A stretch of 64,000 nt of DNA from NCBI RefSeq assembly GCF_010015445.1, contig NC_053123.1:1798001-1862000 (forward strand). The letters run 5' to 3'. This document shows, in pieces, positions 55,441-64,000 of this stretch (the first letter of the stretch is position 1; every line of letters begins with the position of its first letter). The notes beneath the pieces are model-generated. The model had not been told where the DNA came from. It made no database searches and saw only the letters and a list, made by a program, of their open reading frames with translations. This DNA comes from Perca fluviatilis (lineage: Eukaryota > Chordata > Actinopteri > Perciformes > Percidae). A program made the position numbers and the translations under genes.

Positions 55441-55624
55441 AAACTGACTACGGAGAAGTAGCTCATACAACCACACTTCTAAAAGCCAAACTGTCCCTTT
55501 AACCTTTAATTTATACTTTATTTAAAAGGTGTTTACAAAAAGTTGTGTTGTGGAAAAACAAGAACAATCTTTCAGCATCTTTGTCTTCAACAGTGTGTGG
55601 TAGCTCTGTGTCTTTATTGTATTT

Positions 55625-55797
55625 ATTTTTGGGGGCATTTTCTGCCTTTATTTTTGACAGGACAGCTGAAGAAATGAAAGGGGAGAGAGAGGGGGTAATG
55701 ACATGCAGGTCGGGGTCGAACCCGCAGCTGCTACATCAAGGAGCGAACCTCTATATATGGGCGCCTGCTCTACCAACTGAGCTATCTGGGCGCCTGC
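55625..55797 (-). mobile_element. tRNA-derived SINE-I, copy 3, 13-bp target duplication
   Basis: Minus strand head ATAGCTCAGTTGGTAGAGC (A box) and GGGTTCGACCCC (B box). It lacks the 'cagcaaagggccgc' block present in copies 1 and 2. Flanks CTTTATTGTATTT (55612-55624) and CTTTATTGCATTT (55798-55810) are a 13-bp duplication with one mismatch. Confidence 0.9.
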
Positions 55798-56134
55798 CTT
55801 TATTGCATTTTAACTTACATTATTTATTTTTAATGCTGTATATATACATATTTAAATATGTATGTTGTCTTTTCGGTGGTGTGTACATACACATAAGTGG
55901 GAAATTGTAAAGAATGTGTAAAAGAAATAAGATATAAATATGAAGCCATTCATGCTGATTATTATAAAGTAGTGGAAAAGGGTTAGGATTAAATAAACTT
56001 CAGCTTCTCCCTATTCCTTTTCGGACATGTTAAATTTAACATTTTGTTTCCGTTCTTTTAGTTTTTATTGTATTATTTTTGAACATGTTCGAAATGAAGC
56101 ATTCATTCATTCATATAACCTGCTGGTAGTAATT

Positions 56135-56235
56135 AATGAAGACTGTAGGGATCGTTAAAGTCATTAAGCTTTAATTCCGGGGGTGTTCTCTGTAAAATGT
56201 CATGGCAATCCATCCAATGCTTGTTGAGAAACTTC
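56135..56235 (+). repeat. repeat family E fragment, copy 2
   Basis: 'agggatcgttaaagtcattaagctttaattcc' and ATGGCAATCCATCCAATGCT then TGTTGAGAAACTTCA, the characteristic end of the family. Confidence 0.6.
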
Positions 56236-56849
56236 ACCATCTCTAGTTTTTCCATTCATACTCCTTTAATGGGAAACTTATTTTTAAGCCCCTTCTTCCA
56301 GAACATACTACTCGCAACAGACAATTGTTATGAGACAGAGACGCCATGGCTAACAAAAGGTCAAGAGGAGGAAAAACAGAGACAGAGGATAAACAACTTA
56401 AAGGCTTAAGAGTTTCTCCATCTTTATTTATGGCACAATTTCTGGGAGCCAAGGATGAGCCGATGCATTCAGTTGGGTGTAAAATGATTAAAAGGTAACC
56501 AAACTAATAAGGGAAATGTACTGGGGAGGGGAAAAAAAGTTGAATATGAAGTCTGCAGATTACTACATTATGCACAGAGAAATGAAATAACGCGTGGAAT
56601 CTTCAGAGAGCCATACAGAGATGTACAGACTGAGGGGTTCCTGATCCTCACTGCCATTATTCAGCACTTTAAAGTCTGGATGCTGCGATGCCTTTCAACA
56701 GACACGAGAGGCTGGGAGGTTGAAACACACCGAATGCCAACTGTAGACCCCAGCCATGAGACTGGAATGTAAATTAGCCAAATGTGATTCACCTTATCCT
56801 TACCCCATCTGGCACTAGCCTGGGTATGAGACACAAAGACGTGAAGAAG

Positions 56850-56850
<1 letters not shown>
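56236..56850. other. no gene seen
   Basis: Short frames only. Confidence 0.45.

Positions 56851-56851
<1 letters not shown>

Positions 56852-56942
<91 letters not shown>
56852..56942 (+). repeat. (GT)n microsatellite, about 90 bp
   Basis: The longest pure GT run in the window. Confidence 0.98.
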
Positions 56943-56945
<3 letters not shown>

Positions 56946-57081
56946 GGGGTAACAGTTCATAGGAGCGAGAGGAAAGTTTTGAGTAATAGTTTCTTGTGTA
57001 AGAGCAGCAGTCTGATCATGTCTTTTCTCATGCCTTATTGCAATACCTGTATTACAGTACATCTGTGTGTGTCACCATACT

Positions 57082-57129
57082 GTGTGTGTGTGTGTGTGTG
57101 TGTGTTTGTGTGTGCGTGCGTGTGTGTGT
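57082..57129 (+). repeat. (GT)n microsatellite, interrupted
   Basis: GT run with TTTG and GCGTGCG interruptions. Confidence 0.95.
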
Positions 57130-57139
57130 TTCCCTGGAA

Positions 57140-57920
57140 TTCCTGCTTGTGTATACATATGTATCAGAGGGATAGACATAGGGCAGATGGTGAAGCTCTA
57201 CAGTGCATCTGGCTTGCCGTCACACGCTGGACTGGGATGACTCGACTCTTTCTGGTGCAACAGTGTTCAGGGTCAGCTGCTGTGTTCAGGGTCAGCTGCT
57301 GGTATCAGTATTGCTAAACTGGCAGAGCAATTCTTGAAAAAGGTTCACACGCAGGATGTTTGGAGTCAAACACTGGAGAGTGCATTCCTTCGATTAGTGA
57401 GAATGTACACTAAATGCACATTTTATGGATGAATCAGAATTCAATGAAACAAGCACAACCTATACTCTTGACTGATGCTCATTCCGGCTGTTTCTTAATG
57501 CTAAGCTCGTCCGGATCAAGAGCAGTACATTTCCAGGATGAAGCCTGACATCCGGCGCGACCAGCTCCACCAACTTCACCAACTCTGTTCGATTTAGGAA
57601 ACAACTAACTTTGAGCTAGCAAGCTACACGCTGAAAATGGCAAGTTTTTAAGACAATTTTGATCGTGTAACAAGGCAGGCCTGCTTGGTTCTTTCAGGAA
57701 AAGATTGTAAAGATTTATAAAGAATACCTTTACAGCATTTGCTCTCTAACTGGGACGTTTTGGGACCGATTGGTGGGATTGTTGTGGACGAAGTACACAC
57801 GGAGTTACACTGGTAAGAGCCAATGAGGTTTAACCATGTATCAGCTCATTTAAATAGCTCACGTTACTGGATTGTGTCAACAGTTAACTTCATTTAATAT
57901 TGGATGTGGCGTTTTCTTTT
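57140..57920. other. no gene seen
   Basis: A direct duplication of GTGTTCAGGGTCAGCTGCT at about 57263-57300 is the only structure noted. Confidence 0.45.
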
Positions 57921-57924
57921 GCGG

Positions 57925-58046
57925 GGTGCAAATGTTCCACCAAAACAAATTCCTTCCAGAGACTATTCTGCAGAGCTACCTTCGCTGCGTCCGGAGCTTA
58001 GCGCCTCCCAAGACGATTGTGATTGGTTTAAAGAAATGCAAACAAC
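57925..58046 (-). mobile_element. repeat family A fragment
   Basis: Antisense GTTCCACCAAAACAAATTCC to TGATTGGTTTAAAGAAATGC. It is truncated on both sides; its right side abuts the family C fragment. Confidence 0.8.
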
Positions 58047-58047
58047 A

Positions 58048-58370
58048 TAGAGGGCCCTATCTTGCACTCAGCACAATTGCCTTTGTACACCGACGCATGT
58101 ATCATTCCTATTTTGCACCCGACGCACAGCGGACTTTTAACTCCACAGACGCACGTCGGTAAATTAGGGAATGTATTCGCGCTCCCGGGGGCGGTTCAGC
58201 GAAAAGAGGAGGCGTGTTCCGGCGCAAACGTTACTTTGTGCTATTCTGCAGTTTCAGAAAACAATTCCGCCACTGACCAGGAAAAACCTGGTCTAAAGTC
58301 AGTGGCGCTAGTCTAAAGTCAGTAGCGCGTTATTCAGATGCTATTTTAGGGCGCATGCTTGGCCATAACT
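58048..58370 (+). mobile_element. repeat family C, one-ended copy
   Basis: Starts GAGGGCCCTATCTTGCACTC (the TIR end) and is antisense-colinear with 15225 down to about 14910. It ends at TTGGCCATAACT, where family B begins. Confidence 0.85.
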
Positions 58371-58757
58371 CTTGACATCACTTTTTGACGCTCTGGGTCG
58401 GGACATACTGACTGACATGCGGCACAAGAACGGGACAGTTAGGTTTAGAAAAGATGGTGGGTGGGGTTATAAAACGTACTTTTCAGTGACACGTGGGACA
58501 AGAACAGGACATGAACCCCAGTCTCCTGGGTGAAAGTCCTGTGTTGTTTGACCCATCCACCCCCCCAACCAACCTCCCTACGCGGCACTTCGGTCTTTCA
58601 AACTACTCGCTACCGCTGTCTCTCTTCATACTTCGTCATCTTAAAGCGTCGTGGTGGAGCTGCTGCTCTGCCCGGTGCGTTCCACAGACGCTAAAGGGGG
58701 ATTTTTGCGTCGGTATCTGACTCTGAGAGTCAGTATTTCACGAGTTGGGAGAACGGG
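58371..58757 (-). mobile_element. repeat family B, partial copy
   Basis: Antisense: CACTTTTTGACGCTCTGGGT, GTGGGGTTATAAAACG, 'ctcctgggtgaaagtcctgt', ending at the TIR (GAGTTGGGAGAACGGGTT). The opposite end is missing at the family C junction. Confidence 0.8.
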
Positions 58758-58759
58758 TT

Positions 58760-59520
58760 GTACACACATATGCTTATTTGTTTATCAGGTTTAAAAATGG
58801 CCACTGAGTGCATTCTTATGACATGTTGCTTTGCTGTATCGTGATCCATGTTTGCTTGAGATTTTAGATAAGACTTAAGAGGAACCAGATGTGCATGGAG
58901 ACACTGAGTCATAGCGGCAAACACTTGATTAGTAAATCACTTTTTATTATTATTGGACCAGCCAAAGGTTTCATATTTTGACTTTAAATAAGATTAAAGC
59001 GTTGGTATATTTGTTTCTAGATAACATCTACAAAATGATAAATGAGTGCATTTAGTTGCCAGCTGTCTTTATTTTGGAAAATATTTGGAAAATGACTGTG
59101 AAAAGGTTACTTCCTGTGTTTCCTACATTATGAGGTCTCTATAGATGTTGTATCATCAATGTCAGCCCACTGTTTTGCAAGTTAATCAGTTGATTTATCA
59201 GTCAAGTTATATAAATAACAGAACCCGAGCTTGTTAAGGGTTCTATTAAACATTGTTGAACAAAATGTCTTAACACATGATCAGCAGCAGAATTACTTGC
59301 CATTGTTTTCCTCAGTCAGAGCGAAGATGCTGCTTCTTGGGGCTGTGCTAACTTGGGCTTTGCAGATAACCTGAGAGCGACCTGTCTTGGCCGAAATAGA
59401 TGAAAAATGTTTCCTGCACTCATTTTTGTCAGGTTTTTGGCCGTTAGTAGTATTTTCCGAAGCAGAATGCTAGGCTCTCTGTTTGGGTTTTAGCCATGTC
59501 AGTTGCACGGCTCAATGGGT
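58760..59520. other. no gene seen
   Basis: Nothing recognised. Confidence 0.5.
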
Positions 59521-59524
59521 GACA

Positions 59525-59690
59525 ATGTTGGTCCGTCTGTCTGCCCGTTGGCCGATTAGTCTCCCCACCACTTTGGTCCAGACTGAAATATCTCTACAGT
59601 TGTTACAAACATTCAAATTCCCCAGAGGATGAATCCGGCTGACTTTGGTGATCCCGCTCTTTTTCTCCAGCACGACCAGCAGGCCACGTT
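59525..59690 (-). repeat. repeat family E fragment, copy 3
   Basis: CACTTTGGTCCAGACTGAAA, TATCTCTACAGTTG and 'cagaggatgaatccggctgactttggtgatcc' are the familiar arms of this fish repeat, opposite in orientation to copies 1 and 2. Confidence 0.6.
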
Positions 59691-59699
59691 TGCGTCACA

Positions 59700-60290
59700 T
59701 CGCCTCCGACAGCGCTGCCCACAAGAACCGTGAAAAATGTTTTAGGCACCTGTTCTGTGCACCTGTGGATAGACAGCAACTGCAAAGGTGTGACTGAACA
59801 CAGGGGTTTGCTCTCCATAATAATTAGAAAACATCACATCGGGGTAAATTATGAAATGGAACGGTTTCTGCTGCAGTAGAAATGCACTTTCTGGTTGAGC
59901 TAATATGCTAATCTACTCTAACATGCATCACAGCATCACATCCTCGCATATTCAAAACACAGACCGTAACCCCTGATCACTCCCCACGCTGGTACATTAA
60001 GAACAACACCACCTCAGGTTCCCACTCCCCCTTTATTGTTTGCAGCAACATGTAATGTACCCCCGCACCCACCCCTCAGTGCCACTAAATCACCTCTCCA
60101 AGGTCACACCCGAGCTCTGCTCTCATAATTACCACTGAGGGTAATTAGTTTCCACAGCCCGAGGTCTCTGGCGCCCCTCTGCACACCTTTACTCTGTCAC
60201 CTGGGCCCCGCCAGGAAAAATGAACCGCTTCATATGCTGGGTCGAGCGGGCCCCAATGATCTATAATAAAGTCCCCTTTGGAGTGCTGCT
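59700..60290. other. no gene seen
   Basis: Nothing recognised. Confidence 0.5.
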
Positions 60291-60293
60291 GGA

Positions 60294-60295
<2 letters not shown>

Positions 60296-60360
<65 letters not shown>
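60296..60360 (+). repeat. (GT)n microsatellite
   Basis: Pure GT run followed by GCGTGCGTGCGTC. Confidence 0.98.
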
Positions 60361-60361
<1 letters not shown>

Positions 60362-60379
60362 GAGTGCGTGCGTGCGTCA

Positions 60380-62929
60380 CCAAAAAAAAAGGAACATTAC
60401 CGTGGAACTTAATGATGTCTCTTTTCGTTTCCAAAGACAGTATCACAATGTCAACGGTGGGAGAAAATCATTAGCCTTCACACAGTTAATGAAAGTCAAA
60501 GATTAAGTTGGCCGTTCTTAAGAGAGGGATATTATTCAGCCCACAGACTGTGGGCATCATTAATAAAATTCGCCCATCACTTTCTCTTTTTTTCCTGCTA
60601 GCCACATGTGGGTACTCTCAGGTGTTGCGATTCTTTTTTTTTCTTCCTCTTCTTCTTTTTCTCCTTCAGCAACTTTTACGGAAGAAAAACTTCTGCACCA
60701 TCTTGCTTGCTTCACACAGACACGTGAACGTACGTGCACTCTAACTCTTCCCAGTGGTTACGAGCACAAATCCAAACTGAGAGAGTGTGTATTAGCCTAT
60801 GTCTAGGCAGGTGCATAAATAGAGTCATGCTGAATCTCCACAGCCTCACACTGTCTTTGCAAAATACCGCTGGAGAATAAGCCCCTGAACATACTGCTGA
60901 AACAGGCCGTCATACACCTGTAACTCCTACCGTCTCCAAGGAGACCCCCCCGATCCCCATCTCTCACCTGTGCCGCTCGGTGTTTCAGAGCACAGATTCG
61001 GCCCATTTCCTTTACCTCTAGCCCATCTGCCCTGCCCCTGCCTCATCACAGCAGAAACAAGACCGTGCAATGATCAGCACTTGCCAACACACACACACAC
61101 GCGCGCACACACACACTCCAAGCAGAGCGAGGTCTCCCCACCGTCCTTCCTCCCTCTAATGTCCACCACCATCTGTGTCTCCCGCCATCAGCTGTAATTT
61201 TCCAGTCATATTGGCACAGGCAGATGGTAATGTTTACTCTGCCACGTCCTTACTTCTCCTACTTCCTCCCTCCGACCCACGCTGCACCGGTCCTTCTCCT
61301 CTGTCTCCCACCGTTAACTCAGTTAATGATGGCAACGCACCTCGTAAAAGACTTAGTGATTAAGGAGAAAAGTCCCCCGGTATAAACAAACTTTGTTTAG
61401 GCATTTGGAGGGGCTTTGTGAGGTATCGACTGCCCTTCCTCCACAACCTTATGGCAGTTGGACGTGGCTAAGAGTAAGACATTGATTGCGAGCGTGAAGA
61501 GTCCGACTGCGGATCAATGGTGAACACTGTTTTTCCAGCGGTCGTGGACGAATCCTGTGGACACTCTAAGGTCAGGTCTGGTTCTGCCAATATATGTCAG
61601 TCAGCACTGGCAGGAGCCCCACACAGGCAAAGCCTATCTCCTGTGAGACTAATGCACCGGTCAAGCACACACATACAAAGCACACAACCTGCCCAAAAAC
61701 ACAGGCAGCACTGAGGGCTGCAAATCGTTACTCTGTGTGACTGAGCCCAAGCCGGTCCAAGCGGTTCCCTCCAGCAGCAGCCCATTAAAAATGCCAATAG
61801 CTTCCTAATCAAAATCAAGCTATTACTGATGCATACAGTTGGTTATTGATGTGGATGGAGAATTATTTTCCCGTGGAAATATCCGGGACATAAGATCAAT
61901 GGAGCGATTCAAGAGGGCACTCTTGCATTAGAGTGTGTCTCTCTTTAATTATCTCCAGTGCAGATGGCCCTAACGAGGGGAAGAACTCCTAATTGAGAGG
62001 GGGGGGTTGATGAACCTCGGAGACACTTGGAGGCGGCGTGCCCCGGCTTGCCAAGGCCAAATCCTCATCTCTGTACTGGCAGTCAGTCAGTCATCCCCGC
62101 CGGACCAGACCTGCGGCACAATCCATGCATGTCAATAAAGCTTAGGGAGTCAAATGAAGTGAGGAGGAAACTGTTTTCTATGTTTTCTCATTACTCTCTC
62201 GTTCAAGTACGATGATTATACACCATATGTTTCATTTTTCAAAGAAAATTGGCAATTGCTTGCATTATAGTTTTCTGAGTTGATAGAAATAGCTGTAATT
62301 ATGTTTAAATATAAGCTGTTAATGTGACTGTTAATGGTCTGGGTGGCAATAAAACATAAAAGACATTTTGGTGGGAAGATACAAATGCGTTTGGCGTTGT
62401 TGCATGATTTTTCTCTCCAAGCTGAAGGGTTGTGTAGGCGTGTGTGATGGGAGAAGGCAAGGGCGAATGTAAAGACGGTTTAAAGAATATGCTTATTATA
62501 AGCAAGAAACAGGTCATATTAACTCAGTGGGCCATATTAAAAAACAATTTGAAAAATCAGGAAAATGAAGTCATAAATATGACTTCATTGGCTATTGTGC
62601 TTGGAATTTTGAGACAGTCTCTAAACTTCAGCTTGTCAGTTTCACATGACTATAAAATTGCCATAAGGGTCTTCCAAATTAAATAGCAAAATACATCCAT
62701 GCACTCCATAATAACACACAGAAGCACTTTCTGATCTGATGCTCCTATCGGCAGCATGACTTAACCGTTAAATCGCTGTTGATAACACAAACAGAAAACA
62801 ACTGGGTTAAGTTTAGGGGAAATACCATGGGTTTGGGTTAAAATCACTACTCCATTAAAGTTAGGGGACCTTGGTCGTTGTGATTACCATAACAACCATG
62901 TGGTTCAGAAAAGGGCATGATTGTGGTTA
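60380..62929. other. no gene seen; short CA run at 61087-61116
   Basis: A short CA/CG run is present. Open frames of up to 80 residues lack any supporting feature. One pyrimidine-rich stretch lies at 60580-60670. Confidence 0.45.
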
Positions 62930-62941
62930 TGCTTGAACTAA

Positions 62942-63385
62942 TATTGCATAGACCTTCCTCCACAGCACTGCAAAGGAAGGTCTGGCTAGTCCACACAACA
63001 TTCCTGGATGGGAGAAAAAACGTGCTCTGGTTTATTGGCATTTCTCTAAACCAATCACAATCGTCTTGGGCAGATGGAGCCCTGGAGCCTCTACAAAATA
63101 GCCTCAGGAAGGAACTTGTTTTGGTGGAACGTGTACGACCAAAAGTAGTTTTAGTTGTGCGAGAGAAAACTCAGATTGGACAGATAGTCTAGCTAGCTGT
63201 CTGGATTTACCCTGCAGAGATCTGAGGAGCAGTTAACCATAGTCCTCACAAATCCACCGGAGGTTAGAACGCCAACACAAAGGAAGAGGAAAGTGACGGA
63301 CATCTGGCCAAAATGAGGGACATCCGGCTGAATTTACGGCGGCACCTTAACAATCCCGGGAATTAAACGTCGTCAATATAGACTT
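62942..63385 (+). mobile_element. repeat family A, near-complete copy with 12-bp flanking duplication
   Basis: Runs from TATTGCATAGACCTTCCTCC to GTCAATATAGACTT, 444 bases. TGCTTGAACTAA is repeated exactly at 62930-62941 and 63386-63397. That length fits a target-site duplication made by a retroposon or by a DNA transposon with long duplications. No pol III promoter, long terminal inverted repeat or coding frame was recognised, so the class is open. Confidence 0.85.
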
Positions 63386-63399
63386 TGCTTGAACTAAAC

Positions 63400-64000
63400 C
63401 AAAGTTGACTGTTGGTTGGAAAGAGGAAACAAACTCTGTGTCTCGTGTTCAATTCTGACATGTTGTTGCCACATCCGTCCACCCTGACCTCTTTCCTCTG
63501 CCTACTTATCCACTGTCTAAAAATCTGAGTTCCTCCTTTGCTGGCCAAGTCATAATAATTCCTGCGGCCACTTAAGGCTTTTGACAATTGGGCGTAAACA
63601 AATGTTTTAGTGCATCGACTGATGCTCGTTTGTCTTGGAAGGACAGTCTGCATTTTGCACTTTTGTGACGGCCCCTAAGTTTCCTTCTGCTGTCGAAACA
63701 TTAGTTCAAAATAACACCCATGGAACATCATTCAAGCTTTCGCATGCACTGCACAACAAATCTAGTGGATCTTACTCAAAAGGTATTGAGGATGAACATT
63801 TGCCGAATATCTGACTATAACTAGAATCTATCTACTCCTCTATGTGTTTGCATGTTGGCAGCTGGAGGTGCAACGAATCCTTCTGCAAACATTCGGATGT
63901 TGTTCCTATCTGTTTGGGCCGCAGTATCTGTTCATGCGTGAAACATGTATTTGTATGTGTTTCCATCTCTACTGTCTAATGAGCATGTAAAGTAATCCAG
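63400..64000. other. no gene; hAT end word at 63866
   Basis: GGTGCAACGAATCC at 63866-63880 matches the start of the hAT fossil at 32496. The rest is unassigned. Confidence 0.4.

Noticed and set aside
1..64000. LTR retrotransposons or endogenous retroviruses
   Set aside because: No pair of long direct terminal repeats, primer-binding site or gag/pol-like frame was noticed by eye. A structural LTR search would be needed to exclude decayed copies.

Overview
The window looks like non-coding DNA from a teleost fish, probably a percomorph. This is inferred from the very dense (CA/GT)n microsatellites, the tRNA-derived SINEs, the L2/Rex1-like, L1-like and other LINE fragments, and many DNA-transposon derivatives (hAT, TTAA-target, TA-target and TAA-target types) of kinds typical of fish. 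There is no rRNA, no functional tRNA, no CRISPR array, no operon and no complete host gene. Almost every long open frame is a translated microsatellite, a mobile-element fragment or chance. Two short stretches (19909-20009 and 33460-33608, both +) have a splice acceptor followed by an open frame to a stop. They are offered only as candidate host exons.

Layout. 1-8 kb: LINE 3' tail, a partial copy of repeat family A, a long polypurine tract between CA/GT arrays, and a family B copy beside an (AT)n run. 8.2-13.8 kb: the most unusual unit, a 5.6-kb segment bounded by inverted CACTCAAAAAAAT ends next to TA dinucleotides. It carries a decayed, intron-containing minus-strand gene with a CpG-rich promoter-like end, and younger elements sit in its introns. 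14-24.5 kb: a full family C element, an 878-bp foldback element, two SINE types, family B, an L2-like LINE end with its (TGTAA)n tail, and a SINE nested in another element. 25-29.4 kb: a small CACTC-ended element, an L1-like fragment, and a probable element whose middle has become a 47-bp minisatellite later split by a MITE. 30.8-38.3 kb: family A split by a hAT-like element, a fossil hAT with a BED zinc finger, a TAA-flanked element, a CACTC element split by a TTAA-target MITE, and more SINEs. 39-48 kb: an antisense L2/Rex1-like reverse transcriptase fossil, a hammerhead-like motif, a satellite-like region, and a LINE with a 5' inversion (twin priming) split by a TTAA-type element with its own tandem array. 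48-64 kb: mostly simple repeats and scattered fragments, a third SINE-I copy, a three-family junction at 57.9-58.8 kb, and the family A copy at 63 kb whose 12-bp flanking repeats show its insertion length.

The nesting gives relative ages. Family A predates the hAT-like copy at 30926 and the retroposon-like insert at 24092. The LINE at 45.7 kb predates its TTAA guest. The CACTC element at 35924 predates the TTAA MITE at 36164. All three SINE-I copies keep 13-14-bp target-site duplications, so they are among the younger insertions. Family names A to E and SINE-I to SINE-III are local labels used only in this report.
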